From Hymenolepis diminuta (lineage: Eukaryota; Platyhelminthes; Cestoda; Cyclophyllidea; Hymenolepididae), in NCBI GenBank assembly GCA_900708905.1, contig CAADRB010000036.1, positions 774,426-838,425 on the forward strand: 64,000 nucleotides of DNA, read 5' to 3'. The first letter of the stretch is position 1; every line of letters begins with the position of its first letter. The position numbers were made by a program, and so were the translations under genes. Shown here piece by piece: positions 1 to 13,899 of this stretch. The notes beneath the pieces were generated by a model. It was not told the DNA's origin, searched no databases, and worked only from the letters and a program-made list of their open reading frames with translations.

Positions 1-1499
1 CTCCCAATTAATTTCACAACTGTTTAGTAGCTTCACCGAATTCTAGGTCTGTTGACTTTTTGGGAAAGATTGAATTGGTAAACTTCTCGTACTCGGTTGT
101 ATTCAATTTTCACAATAGGATTTGAACTCTTTTATCAGGGACATTTTTCATCTCTGTTCGGAATATGTCCTCGTATTTCTAAAATTACTTTGCGAACTTG
201 CAATATTTTCAGCACTGTCATAGATGCGATAATTACAAAACACTTTGATAGCGGTAATAGTAAGAAATCTAGAGGTAGTCCCATACTAATCAGTATTTCT
301 TTTGGTTGACTATCAAGTACTTTTAAAAATATTTCAGTTTTGGAGGACTGTTGATTTTTTAAATTCAAATTCATTCATTTTCAACATTGCTTTGCAGTGT
401 CTCTTGACCCTAGTATCAAATTATCTTGATAAAAGCTTTTTATTATGATATGGAATTTGACGGCTCTAGAATCGAACTCGTGAATCTTAGATTTGAAAAT
501 AAACAAATTTCCCTTTTCTTTATTAGTTAGCTTGTTAGTTTTCAAACTATTTTATACCCATGTTATTTTCAACACCATAGTCTAGATCTTTTAGATGTAC
601 TAGTACCTAGTTGTCTTTACCTGATACAAGATGAAAATCTGTCAATTCTGGACTTTTACATCCTTAGATAGTTGTATCAAGAGAGAGAACTTAAATGAAA
701 AATTTAGTCAGTTATAATGAGAAAATATACTAGTTTACCCTATGCTGAGCTGAAAGATATGAATTGCCCATTACAAATTAAGTTGAATTTGAAGATCTAA
801 GCTGATTGCATTACCAAAGTAATATAAGTTTAGCTGAGCCCTGTGACTCACTTGTCAATTCAGCTACCAATTTTACTTCACTGAAATTTACTTTATTCCA
901 CTTTTTTTTCCTTAAACTAAAAATATCTCACCCCGATTTCTGTTTCCTTACTATCTGGTTTCTGACTAGAGTCTCGAAGGGTTATAGATCTACCAATTTT
1001 CAATACCATTTCTGGGTTTATGGGGGTGCATTAAAGTGTCTTGCTTAAATATCTCGTTGCTTATACGTTTATATCGTGTTCTTCGTTTAGGAATTGACCT
1101 TTGGTTTTTCTACCAGTAAACTGAAAACGGCACTATAAGGTAGTAAAGATTGAACTACCTGTCCAAATTCCGCTTGGGGCACCAGAACGAATATTAATAT
1201 TTGAAAAGTTCTAATTAATCTTGTCATGCAACTACAGGCGTCGCGAGCAATGTTGTTGATGCGTTAGCCGAAATATCCCGACCAATACATTGTAGTACTT
1301 TGCTTCTATATCTGACATTCACCTGCCATGACCTACATATAGCAGTGCGAAAATATTAATCTGGTACTATACTCTCCCTTCCGGATTAATCAAAATCCAT
1401 GCATTTTTTCCATCTTATAGTAGAGAGAGAAGATTACATATATCCCATAATGAATTGGGAACTATTATTATCACTGCATCTTTCACACCTTCATAAGAG
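1..1499. other. No gene seen
   Basis: AT-rich sequence with frequent stops in all frames. The short open stretches at 97-374 and 806-1048 show no domain, no coding-like codon pattern and no convincing splice context. A tRNA B-box-like string lies at about 460-490 on the minus strand, but I could not find a matching A box, so no RNA gene is called. Confidence 0.6.
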
Positions 1500-2210
1500 A
1501 GCCATTAGTTATGATATTATACGTAAAAGGCGATCTTAGTTACACTTAATATTCCACTTTCTAAATACATAATGCACTAGCTCAAATTCCTGATTGTTTT
1601 TCTTTATATTTTGTTATTAGCCGCAATTGAACCCACCATTACATCGATTTTTCGTTGATCGCTATTCCTATTTTAATTTTCAAAATCTTTTTTCATCAAC
1701 TGAAATATATAATGTTATATTTATGCCGTTCGTTGCACCACTTGGTATTCAAAGTATTCGTTCGTTATTTTTTTATTGTGGTCCTTGTCTTATATAAGAA
1801 GCATGGTCTGGATAAATCGTTACTAGGGCGCATCATATAGATAAGGAATGTAAATATAAAAGGGCATAAAGTGTATGAGATTTATGAAAGGTGGAAATAA
1901 GGAAAAATAAGCTTACAGATTACGGATAGTGAGGGCAGGGGGCCATTTGCCTCGCTAGAGCGATAGCGACTGATGACTACGTAGTCCGATCTAGCCTATT
2001 GTCACACTGAGCTCTCAGTTCGACTTCCCCATTGTTCCACTCTGCGTGCAGGCGAGCCTAGTTCTAACACGCCTATATCATATATCATTCAACTAACAGT
2101 AGCCAAGTCAGCTTATATAGGGACGTATTTAAGTGTTGGTTTAGAATTTATGTCATAGCTAAAGAACTAGTACATTTACAGGAGATATTTTGATTCTTGA
2201 AAACATACGT
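1500..2210 (+). repeat. Dispersed repeat family F, copy 1 (interrupted)
   Basis: This segment aligns by eye with 3464-3950. Shared blocks include AAAAGGYGATCTTA, a CAAAATCTTTTTYCATCAA string, the CCGTTCRTTGC block near 1725, and the ATCATAGCT-type block near 2150. Between about 1840 and 2100 copy 1 carries roughly 260 bp absent from copy 2. That insert is richer in GC and contains the 12-nt palindrome GACTACGTAGTC near 1977-1988. Part of the insert (about 1860-1910) resembles 30790-30850. Identity is moderate, so the copies are old. I do not recognise the family. Confidence 0.5.
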
Positions 2211-3463
2211 ATTATTTCACAATACTAGATATTTGGTAAGTAGTCGTTTAAATTGGTGTGTCCATAAATTTATATCAGCCACTCACGCTCTTAAATGGGC
2301 AGCAAAATAAGTTTATCCCACACAAAGTTATTTTTGTGTGGGAAATGTAATTTGCCGACGAAATTTATCAAGTTTCAACTTACAGTGGCAGATTGCACTG
2401 ATTACGGAGATGCGTTTTGCCAGTCTCTGCGGCATAACGTATTATTGCTAAAAAGATAATATTTTCTTTCATAATAAATCTTTCCATTCTCTTCCGTAGT
2501 TGGCGACATTAAACACTAAATAAATTGTATTTTAAAAGTTATTTAAGGGCTCTAATGATGTATTAATGTATCATTTAATAGAAAACCAGGGAGTAAAGCC
2601 ATGCTTAAGGGACTGTATAAAACGCTTACAAAGAGAGAAGAGCATATGCGAATAACGCAGTTAACGGTTGAAATGTTGTTTTATCACGTCTGTTGCATAT
2701 GAAGAAAAGAGATAGCAGATGAGATTGAAAAGAAATACTATTCACCGCTGGCACATTGATATATAAAAAGACTGGAAGATTGAAAAATTGCAATGCTATC
2801 AAGATGACACTAAAATTTTGTCAAAAAACCGAAAAAGAAATAAAGTTGGGCATAAGTTTCTGAACTAGAGCTGGCTAAAATCTTAATTTTAATAATATGG
2901 TAACATCTCAAAATTTCCCAACAGTTTCCCCCTGAGTCTCGATTTCTATTTTTCCTACAAAATTACTGCACAAAGTAGGATATCATCCAGTAGTAGGACG
3001 TCGATAGAAGTATGAATGCAATTATATGTTGAAAATCCAAAAAGGAATTCATCTTTTAAAGAGACGTTTCGGCAAAAGATTTTTCCCTCCACCCGCCCAC
3101 CTAATAATGGCGACCACCCAAGCTGATGGTTAAATAGCTTAAAGAGCGCGGAAGTTATAAATCATATCTTACTTCTCTCTAATGTAAGGGTCGAGGAGCA
3201 TTTTCTTTGAGATCTCATTTCACTATTTGCTCGTCTTTATGATCTTACTATCATAAATCTTACTTCTTAAGGCGCATATTTTGAGTTTCATTGCCATCTA
3301 AAATATAAACCGACAAAGAGAAACTTCATATTTTAATATTTTGAATTGAGAAATACAGACTTCTCGGGATACAAAATTGGTCATTTAAAAATACAATTGT
3401 AATATTTTGCATAGTTTATTATGCACATTTTATTATGTATAGATCCTTTTTATAAGTCGAGTA
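2211..3463. other. No gene seen; one perfect hairpin
   Basis: AT-rich, without coding signal. The only clear structure is the hairpin at 2316-2343, listed separately. Confidence 0.6.
2316..2343. repeat. Perfect 11-bp inverted repeat
   Basis: TCCCACACAAA at 2316-2326 is exactly complementary to TTTGTGTGGGA at 2333-2343, with a 6-nt loop. It may be a relic of a small mobile element or a cruciform-forming site. No flanking duplication is evident. Confidence 0.7.
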
Positions 3464-3950
3464 CTAATTATGCTGCTAAATACATTACTAAAAGGTGATC
3501 TTACTTATGTCAAAGATTCCATTTTTTAATGAAGTGAATGTTTAAAATTGTGATGCTAAATCTTGATAGATTTTCTTTATTCACTGGTGTTTCTAGATAT
3601 GCTATTACGGGTAAATCCACTCTTATATCATTTTTATATTGGTCGGTACACCTGTTCATTTACTTGCAAAATCTTTTTCCATCAAGTGAAATATACATTG
3701 TAGCAGTCAAACCGTTCATTGCGCCATTTCGTTATCCAAACAATGTGTGTGTTTATTCAACTTTTAGGTGTTTTTTCTACCTGTTTAGTACCTTTATAGC
3801 TTTATTTACAATTGAAATAATTGTGGATAAGCGAACTAATGTCGGAACTTATTTAAATGGTAGTTTGAATTCTCTATCATAGCTGGAGAATTTGCTCATT
3901 TGTACTAGATATTTCTATTCTTAAATATAAATGTGGTTATTTTCAAAATA
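3464..3950 (+). repeat. Dispersed repeat family F, copy 2
   Basis: Uninterrupted partner of 1500-2210 in the same orientation, about 1.9 kb away. The open frame at 3538-3882 (114 codons) lies wholly inside the repeat. The equivalent region of copy 1 is open only over 1655-1840 and in a shorter form, so I treat the frame as chance or a relic rather than a gene. Its translation is rich in Phe, Leu and Ile, as random AT-rich sequence would be. Confidence 0.5.
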
Positions 3951-4369
3951 TCTTTTAAATTTTTATGTTTCGAAATTTATTCACATCTGTTTCACCTCTG
4001 AATGTACAGTACAGGTAGTTTAGAAGGTAAATATCTCAAGGTAACTTTCACTTGCAGAACGATGTAATTTTATTAATAGAAATTCCGAGGTCTAACTCAG
4101 ACCGTCAGACCTCTTCGATTTAGAAAATCAAGGTTACCACTAAATATTATTGTTTATTTTTAATATAATTATCTGAAAATGTTGGCCTGATCTAAACTAC
4201 TGCGGTACATCGCATCTAAGTGAGAACTGTAATATGACGGGTTGAGGACCTGGGTTTTAAAAAGGAAGACGAAATCCACCATTAGATACCAAAAGAAGCT
4301 AATGATGGGAAATCATTTCACAGAATTAAGGAATTTGGATGAATTTTAACGAAAAATTAAGAACATATG

Positions 4370-4480
4370 AAACATTCACTGCGGAGATACCTTCATTCCG
4401 ATTGATGATGCCAGCTAGTATCCTGAGCACTACCTCTGCCTATGAAGCTTACGTCAACCTTGACGAATCAGCTGCAGAAT
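4370..4480 (+). repeat. Dispersed repeat family G, copy 1
   Basis: Aligns with 55985-56085 in the same orientation. Shared strings include ATACCTTCATTCC, ATTGATGAT and a following ATCCTGARCACTGACCT-like block. The open frame at 4339-4536 overlaps it and is not kept in the second copy, so it is not called as a gene. Confidence 0.5.
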
Positions 4481-5302
4481 TTGAAAACTGTATAATCTCT
4501 TATTATGCTTTGTTTCTTCCAATCAGTTATTTGTAAAAAACATTGTTGCAGGTAAATGTTGTTTTAACATTCAGCAGTAGGAAATCGAAGGAAGCAAGAA
4601 CGGAGCAGAAACAACGACATATGGACAAAAGCTATTATGAAATCGCCCCACAGCAGAATGAATACATTTGATATGGTCCACCTACCTTGGCGGTTAAAAA
4701 GATGAAAATGACATTTAAATGGGATTCTGCAAATCACGGGTCGCTGAAATATTCCTCCTTCCCTACTATAATGATCGGAGGCTGCCGTATGATCTAACAA
4801 CCATAACTCTTGCCTCTCTAGACACTTCTAATCTTCTTGGCACCCAAAATATGACTGCAAAAAAAGAGAAGACACGAAATATGAATTTTTTGGAATGCCG
4901 ATTGCAGACTTTCCAGTGATAAAATACATCATAACATATTGGAAATCACTTTTACAAAACGTTATGTGGTTTTCAGGATTAAGATCCAATTATCGCGTCT
5001 TTAACTCTTTGTCTCAATTCTAAGGTAATTATAATTTGTCGAGATTACCCTCTTGGGAATTGTTAGATTAAGATTAAGAGTTTTTTGCAAGTGGAGTTAT
5101 AAAATTTTCATTTACTAACACGAAAATTTCGCTAGACACTAAAAAACTGGAAAGGAAAGAAAGGCATATGTGTCTGTAATGGGCCTAATGTTCAGTTAGA
5201 TTTTATTAATAGGTGGAGAACTTCAAATCCGACATACCAATTCTCCCAAGTCTAAATTTTGAAAACTTCATCTTTCCGCTAAATTATTATAAATACATAT
5301 TC

Positions 5303-5339
5303 CCTTATAAATAAAAATAACGTTTGTTTATTTATAAGG
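5303..5339. repeat. Perfect 13-bp inverted repeat
   Basis: CCTTATAAATAAA (5303-5315) pairs exactly with TTTATTTATAAGG (5327-5339) around an 11-nt loop that itself contains AACGTT. A partial third copy of the arm (CTTATTTATAAAG) lies about 110 bp downstream near 5437. This may be a miniature inverted-repeat element end or a folded-back duplication. Confidence 0.75.
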
Positions 5340-6574
5340 TTAGTTTCTACTATGTTGTCCATACAATAGAAGACCAAAGTATGATGCCTCCATTTTTACA
5401 AATAGGGCAAGCTATTATTAAAATAATACATTCCGCTTATTTATAAAGATAGTATACATTGCACTATTCGGCCAAGCGGATGCATAGCTATAAGGATTTA
5501 AGGAAGGGTAGGCACGTTCGATCAGTGAAATTCAGCTCAGAAAAATATGTCCTGTTGCTTTTATTCAAAGATCTTTAGAGGAGACTTGCACTGAATCCAG
5601 TGTGAACGCTAAGAACGACATCCTGACGAGAGATGTTCAACCAACCTTGTCTTTCCTAAGACTAAAATGGTATAGTACGCAGGTAAAATTGAAAAAAATG
5701 TCTGTATATTCTTGTCATTTTCTGATACTTGATAATGTTAACTACCAATACTGGTCAAATATATTTCCATTCCCAGTGCTCAGAAAGATAGATTAAATTT
5801 ATTCACCCAGGTTAGAGTTCACCTTGACCGAGTTCTGCTACGCTAAAACCCAGAGGAGTTAATTTATCATTATGGTATGACTAATCAGTCAATTAATTCT
5901 ACTAATCTATAAACCCTAAGTGCCATGGACCTAGGAGTTAAACTATTGAATTTTAACTTCGGAACATTTGGATATGACATGGTGAACTACATCTATTATA
6001 TTCGAATAGAGATGATCTAACTTCACTGTAAACTCTTCCTCGACTCTGCTCAACGTTTCATCCTTTCATATGCTTCCTCATGTTACAAACAATGTTACTA
6101 ATACTTGTTCCCGACCGATCAGACTCGAGGATGACATTCTGAAAACGGACAATTTAACATAGCTTTTTTCTAAATGTTTGTGTTATACTTCCATTTAGAT
6201 ATTCTGTTTACGTGCATTTTGATGATTATTCATCTTATTCCGTCAATTAAATCCCTGTAAATCGAATTTTATTTAATTATAAAATGAGCTCATCACTTTT
6301 TCTGACGGTAAAAACAACGTTATTTGCTTCCCATATTGATCCTCGTGTTCGGCGCATCCCTCTTAGTTTGGGGAAAAAACAACATAAATTTCAATCACTG
6401 CGATTTTGGGGTGACATTTAGGCAGAAAAATAATATAATGGTGACATTATTGCTTATGTACTATTTTTTTTCGTTAATTTTGTTCAAACCCAATTAAAGG
6501 CAATTTTACAGCAATTTAAACTCAAGACATATCCCTAGGGATTAGTCTCGTTTTAATTAGCAAATAATAGAAGA

Positions 6575-6599
6575 TAAGTAGTACGTCTTGTACTACTTA
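6575..6599. repeat. Perfect 10-bp inverted repeat
   Basis: TAAGTAGTAC (6575-6584), loop GTCTT, then GTACTACTTA (6590-6599). It is followed at once by a CTACGTACGTAC string. No transcript context is visible. Confidence 0.7.
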
Positions 6600-9193
6600 C
6601 CTACGTACGTACTGTTAATACTAGTCTTGGTAAATACTCGGAAATATCGAAACACGTGTAGTAGTGGAATGGTTTAAAGTAGCGCTTTTATTATCTGATT
6701 GAGAGATGAACTAATGGAGCAATTGACGAGAGTAGCAGAAGGAGAAGAGGGTCGTATAGGCGAAAAAATGTGGTTACAACTGTTACCTCCTCATTTCACA
6801 AATTTTACGTCAGAGAGTTTATATGGAAAAGTTTAACTAAACGTTTATCATGAATTAAAGCGAGTGTAAGTGGCCAAAATTTTACGAAACTTTTAATAAT
6901 TTTAAAAATCGAATAAGTGCTGCTAGGGTACTTTAATTTCGAATAAAGGTCAAGGCACTGACAAACCTTATTTGAATTCTGAATTCACTGGGTCTTCCGC
7001 TGTTTATAATATGTATCGTCCGTTGTTCAGGCTTGAGGATTTGTCCCATAGATTTCGTCGAGAAAATTTAGGTTCCTGGTTTCAGAATTTATTTGAGGGG
7101 TTGATCATGCTATCTCGATAAATCTTTTCTTCTAATAGCCAAGAACATTCCGTAGACAGTAAATAAAGTTTTTAGGGGTTCGCTTATCTCATTTAGCCGC
7201 TCATGGCTGTAAAAAATATAAATGAAGTGGCATAATCAAATATTCAATGAAATAAATTAGGCAGTGAGCTTTGGATTTGGTGGACAGGAACAGAAACTCA
7301 GTAATCATTTCAGTTAAAAGGAGCATTGAAAGATCAGGATATTGCAGTGTGAATTATATCTCTTATGAAAAATTAGACAACCAGGTGCTCCCAAAATTTA
7401 AATAAAGACTGCTGACATTCTGACTTCATTATATTTCCGTATTAGATTCCCGCTTCATCTCTTTTTCAAATGATTCCCCACGATTTAAGTTTGGACAATT
7501 TTTAATATTACCACTACCAGTGACAATAACCTGTTATAATTCAGTTCTTGCTCATTAAAGGAAAATAGTCTTGGAATTTATTTTGAAAAGAGAGTTAGCA
7601 CTGTGACTTAATTCATTGCAGAAGCACTATTAGATCAGTATTTATTAGTGTGATCAAACATTCACCGGATGTGCATTAACTGTTTACAAATTTGTACCAT
7701 CTGATATTAACAACCAGTCTCAACACTACCAGAATACCGCCACGTGTTAATATGTTTTACACAATCTTGAATTTCCTTTTCAGTTTAACATAATGTTTAA
7801 GGTAACTTCGTATATATTTTTAACTGACATGCTTCAGGAGACAATGTCGCGGAAATTTCGGTGATATTGTCATGGCATTTATCAAATACGGCTTTACTAG
7901 AATTTCCTTATAAAACGTGAGTCCAGTGTTTTTGTAGTACTCATATCGCATCACTTGGTCAATAGTTTCCTTTATTAGAGCTTCATGCCATAATTTAATG
8001 GCTTCTTCTTCGAGAGATAACTATCGATTTCACAGAATAAGTTTCAAGAGACGTATTCTAACGCATTTGAATATTCTGCCTACGGTTCTGATTTTTGTAT
8101 TTTGAATATAGAATTACACTGATTACCATATGAAACAGAGGAACGGAATGGTCATTAAAATGTATTAAATTAAATGTGTACTATTCAAGGATGCGTGAAA
8201 TAGCCGACTCGACTAATGCAATTCATTACCTTTGAGTGCGAGTCATTTTGACGAAAATGTTCAAATCCTTCTACAAAGAGCTGATTAATTGAGGTTTTGG
8301 ATTAAAGTTTTTGTTAATTGTTTGGCTCTAAATTTCAAACTTGGACTATTATCGAGATGAATCTGCTTTCGTAATCACTTAATCTGAATAAAGATTCAAA
8401 ATCGAGCGAAAGATGATAGTAGAAAATGGATACTTTACCATTCTATTATCTTATCCCCTATGTTTAGACTATCTCTAAACTCCAGACCAAAAAATGTAAA
8501 TAATAATTGAGAATGCTTTGAAACACAGTCCTCTCTACTTTTGAATTCGGAATTTAAACGAAAGTCAAATTAATGCATATTATTTAAATTTCAATTTTCA
8601 TTAGATGAAAAATACCGTTTCTGATTCCATATAATGCCGGTGATAACCTCCATACAATAGCTGCATCCCCAAAAGTGGTGGTTCTTTCATCAGCTTTATT
8701 TTTTATTCCAAAATTCTTGTTGAATAAATGTTTACATGTTTATCATTGAATTTCTATTTTTATGATACGGAAAAATAAGGTTAATAACTCTTTACACTTA
8801 TAAATAAAGGAAAAAAAAGGGATCCACCGACGCCATCAGTTAATAAAAGGAAATGAAGATGGTACTCTTTCTATTTTTAAAATATTTTTAGTTAGGTCAT
8901 CACTTCTAATTTTGTTATTAAAAAGAGCTATACATAGGCTGAGATAAATTCCCAAAAGGGGAATATTTTCGTTTTAATGAATGGGATGAAACTGGCGAGT
9001 AAATTTTAATTTTAATACTTCTGTCTCCTTATTTTATAACCTGAACTATAAATAAAGCATTGTAAATATTGCCATGCCGATCTGCAAATTGTCGCCTTTA
9101 TTGTTTTCAAATGGATTTGATCATGCAAACACTGAAAGTGAGTTGAATACCAGTTTTAAATAACAGTTTTACAAATATTAAGATGTTCAAACG

Positions 9194-9248
9194 TTTTAGT
9201 TAGTATTTAGTATTTTAGTATTTAGTTAGTATTAGTATTAAGTTAGTT
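9194..9248 (+). repeat. Irregular TTAGTA-type tandem array
   Basis: About 55 bp made of variants of TTAGTA, TTTAGTATT and TTAG, ending in AAGTTAGTTGG. This is simple-sequence DNA. The TTAGTA units are not the TTAGGG telomere unit. Confidence 0.75.
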
Positions 9249-12200
9249 GGTAATCTTATGGATTTCTCCTTGCGAACAGTCATCACGATTTTGAACCATA
9301 CTCATTGATTAGTATTCATCGTGATAATTATCGATAGGGCTTCTCATTCCAATTGAAATCCTGAGAAAAATTTTCCAGTGAAAGTTAGAATATCTGTTCT
9401 ACAACTTAGTATATGCTACAAAACAGTTTTCCTTCCTGTATTTCTTTATCATAATGCTCTTTGTCCGAAATTTTGATGTCTCTCGACTAATAGTTAAAAG
9501 AAATTGGGATGGTTTAGGACCTAATTCAAAGCTACAGAAAGACGATTAGTGAGAATTGACGTACTGAATTCTCAGAGCAATAGATTAATGGACTTCACAG
9601 CCTTTATATACCGTTTTTGATGATAGATTGGATACTGAACAAAATATTAGGTGAAGATTAGAATGCGATGGTTTCAGCCGCTATCGTTACAATATACGAA
9701 TGATACTTGCAACCTGCATGTCATTGATTAAAGTAAGACCAGACATTAAGCAATAGTAATTAACGTTTTCATTTATTGTGATCAGCTTGTACATAGATGA
9801 ATTCCAAAGGGTCTATGTAAAATATTAACTTGCCCTTCTTAATCTTGAATGACCTAATGCATAAGGGTTATTAGTAAACATACGGAATTTAAGGTTTAAT
9901 AAAAGGAGGGGTCTGCCGTCTTCTTTATTTATTATAAATTGAAATTAAGACTTAATTTTCTTACAAACTTTAACGAAATGATTATGGTTTTCGTATAGGT
10001 TACTAATTAAAATTTTCAGTCTATTTGAAAGTGATTAAAGAATTAAAAGTGTGAACCAAATCTAGAAAGTGATCTCGTGAAAATGCTGCACTTAATGTGG
10101 AAAAGTGAAGTGAAATTTAAAGACTTCCTCCGTAGCCATATTTACCATTGTTGCCTCTTCATTCTTAGAATCTTTATAAATTTAGAAATCTGGATATTTG
10201 AGATTTTTTAAATACCCAGGAATGATGTTTTGCACTCATTTACCTTTTGTTGCCGCACATTTCAATAACAGTTTCTATCTTATTTGACTTGAAAAGAAAG
10301 CATATTGCACACGTTCAAAAGATTAGGGGATGTTGTCACTCCTACTACCATGGCCGCTCTTAGCTGATATATGATATCAGATAAATGAACAATCAACCAA
10401 CAACTGGTATTATGCTATTCGGGTAATTGTAAAACACTTCTAGATATGAAGTTTTAGCTTTTCAGACTGGTCTTTGAATTACTAATTACGAAGGTCTGTC
10501 CCTTTTGATATTCAATAGTTTCCATAAAAATTGAAAAGATGCTGGTTGTCATACGCTAGATTATTTCCCAAAATTTATATTCTATACATCATTCAAATAG
10601 ATATCGATGATTTTTCCACTATTTCTCTGTGTGTGTATATGTCATGACGCTTTGTTTATAATATTTACCCTGGCAGTTTAAAGGGGATATGATTGTCCAA
10701 TAGGCAGTTAGTGTCAATCGATATTAAAGATCAATCTAAGAGGCAGTGGGCTTAGCAAATATTACTAGTTAAAAAATGGCATGGTAAATGTGATACTGGA
10801 ATTTACGCGAGAATTCTTTTTAGTTTAAAGTTGCTATTTTTAAGTTTTATGAGGTCATGACCTTAGCAAAATTTTCGTGACACCACACTAAGTGGTTTTA
10901 TCATATTTAAAACGGCTGAAACTCCATCTGCAGTGTTAAATTTAATATCTGTGTCATGTGACACGTAAAAGTAAAACCGCAGTTATATACTACCAATTTT
11001 GTATGTAAGTAGTATGCACAAATACAAATTTCATATTTAATTACTCTCTATGTGCTTTTAACTTTTCAAACTGAATTTATTAATTACTCATGACTTGGCA
11101 GAGGTTAACGCTTTTTCATCATATGAAAGGTATTAAGATAGGAAACTGTAATTTTGGTCTAATTGTGGTTGAGTATGAATCTAATAGAAAATGTAAAGTC
11201 GAAAAAAGTTAGAGCATTAAAAGGGTCTTTGGATTCAGATTGTGAACTTTTATTTTTGGTGTATAGTCCACTTCACTACGTTACAGTGATTCAAATTAAA
11301 AATTTTTTAATTCCTTAGAGAATTTATGCCCGAGGCGTTCAGATCTTTCTGACCAATAAATTAATTTTAACTCATGGTTAACCACTCGGATGTTTTTTTC
11401 TTTTAATGGCCAAAATACTAAGAGACTAATGAAAACTAACAAGATTTTAGCATAGCTTTCAGCATTATTTAATTTATTCTTGAATCTTTACAAATTAATG
11501 CTTAGACCACTAAAGCGGAGGGCTTTTATCATTAACCAAGTCCTCTTCATTGTTGAGCACAACAGACATGTGTATTTATTTTCGGTTTATGCATTGCAAG
11601 TATTTAGTTTTATATAGGCCCTGAAAAAGTACCTAAAAGAGGAAACCATTTCTAAGATCGCCTAGCCCTAACGTAGTACGTGCTTATTTCAGAGAACTTC
11701 TATTTAGGAAAAAAGCATTTTTGAACTTTTCTCTAATAATAAAGTCTAGTTTTAGGCTAGTGTCAATTTAAAAAAGAACATATTTAATGTTGATGATTTA
11801 AGTCTGTTTCATATTGGCCCCTTCAGCTTATTTAACAGGAAGTCATTTTTGAATGCCAGCGAATTTTAAAATTCTATCTAAGAAACTTCCGATCTCTCTT
11901 TCGAGTTATTTTTGCTCGAATTTGCTTCTGTTTGACCTTAAAATTACGACTAGTCGTGCATTCAAATTCCGGAAGTTTTAAAAGTTTTTCTGACAAGATT
12001 ATTCCCTCGAGGCCTTCAGGTTAATAGCTGCACTCTGAACCACCCTCCATGGCATGAAATGTGAAATAAAATTTGCAGACTTTTGAAAGCTTTTACGTAA
12101 TGTTTAGCCGTATTCTGCTTGTTAGTAAACATGATTTCGAAGAATGTGGGATGCAGTTGGTATTCCATAGTGTAACTTACACCTTAGAATACTAATTAAT

Positions 12201-12444
12201 GTTTTATTTTTTCTAGGTGAGAAAGCGGTAAATGTTACATTTCTGATTCGATTTACATTACCAAGTTTTACACTGCTTACTATTGATCATGACATATGCA
12301 AAATTTAAAAATGAGGAATCCTCTGTAGTAGAGCTGTGCAATCAAGGGCGGAAGGGAGTAGGAGTAGAAAATAAATGAAATCACTAAAAGAGCGTTACTT
12401 TATCCAAAATCTGGATTCAGCAAGTTATTCACTTTCTGCCTAAT

Positions 12445-12500
12445 TGATATAGTTCGTCATGTAATGACCCGCGGACTGCAGCTCAGGGTCCAATTCCAAA
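12445..12500 (+). repeat. Possible tRNA-like SINE fragment
   Basis: Contains GGGTCCAATTCCAAAG, close to the RNA polymerase III B-box consensus GGTTCRANYCC. A degenerate tRNA-like upstream half sits in a locally GC-richer patch. The A box is too diverged to be sure, and no cloverleaf forms, so this is not a functional tRNA. Confidence 0.25.
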
Positions 12501-13899
12501 GTTCCTGGATTTTAGTTTGGATCCATTCGGAATTGATTGATCAATGGCTTAATAGGATTAAATCTGTTCGCCTGTTTTCTCGTCAATATGTCGTGTAGTA
12601 TTAGAAATTGTTATATGCTTTAATGTTCGAACTCACTGCGTACATTTTTGTTTAACTCTTTTATCAGCATGTATCCATTCTCCTAAAATATTTACTATCA
12701 GTTTTAATCAGACAAAGGAATCAAATGTGAGCGTTGTGGAAAATTGGTCATATTTTTAAAGAGGTTGGAAAGTATGATTCGAGAAAGGCTTGAAGCAAAA
12801 TCCGCCGGCCAATTCAAACAAAAAATACTTCATCCTTGTTTGGTATGAAAAATCGTCATATATCTTCACACCCATCTGTCAACGCTCAATAAAAAGCAGG
12901 AAATTGTCATGGTTACGAAAAATTAACAGTCGCCAAGATTCACTTAAGATAAAGCTGAGTGGTTAGAAATATTTGCGACTATCTTGAAATATTCCAATAT
13001 TCTTAAAGAGATTGTTTATTTTAAATGCGGAAAGTCTCCACTTTATTAGCCAGGTCTACGCAATTCTAAGACAATGAACTCCTAGAATAATAATAAAAGA
13101 ACTCTGCTATGAAGTAGAATAATATTTAATGAACCTTTTTACTTTACGCACTTTAGTCATAAAGTAATAGAAAATTTGAGTTGCGGGAAAGGAAATTTCT
13201 CAGCATCGATAAAGAAGCCGGACTTCATTAAAATTAGCTTACCAAATGGTATATCTTTTTAATATTTAAATAAAATTTTCATTCAGGCATTCCTAGTATC
13301 TATATTATGTCAGTTGTATCATTTCTATTACAGATAATCTCCGATTATTCAAAATAACTTTATTAGGGGTTACAAATTCATTTTAACTAGTGAAAAATGA
13401 AATGGCTTAAATCGGGCTAATAAAAAACATGTTAGAATTGAAATTTCTCACAGGAATTTCTGTGATATTACCCTTCTGCTTTTTTAAACAGACCTGAAGT
13501 TGCATTTTTATAAACTGATAGAGCATTTTAAAACTGACGGGGTAGAAAAACTCCAGTTAGTCTATTTATTTTAAGCTAAAATGCAAGTGCATCTATAGGT
13601 TAGAGTTCATGTTAATAAATAGCCAATGATGAGACGATGACAAAACTCCATTTCCAGGTACGAAATGTAAAAAGTTGATAAAAAACCATAAATATTCATT
13701 ATTAGGGAAAAATAAGTGCATTTGTTCCAACGGACCCTGTTCTTTCAATTCCGCTCTCTGATAAAGTTATTTCTTTATTTGATTTCTGTGAAGTTCTTTC
13801 TAAACTGGTTCATTTTGAGCTAGTCTTAATCATTTAAACATATGAAGATAAATATTTTCGTTAAATCACTTGCTAAAGCTTTCTCGCTTTCTGGAAGCG

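Noticed and set aside
1965..1995. Hammerhead-ribozyme-like CTGATGA followed by a short palindrome
   Set aside because: The required GAAA after stem II is absent (CGAT instead), and no cleavage-site stem pairs with the flanks. Schistosome-type SINE hammerheads have CTGATGAGTCC and GGACGAAAC, which are not found together here.
3538..3882. Plus-strand frame of 114 codons
   Set aside because: It lies wholly inside repeat family F, and the other copy does not preserve it.
9194..9248. Internal telomere-like array
   Set aside because: The units are TTAGTA variants, not TTAGGG, and the run is only 55 bp.
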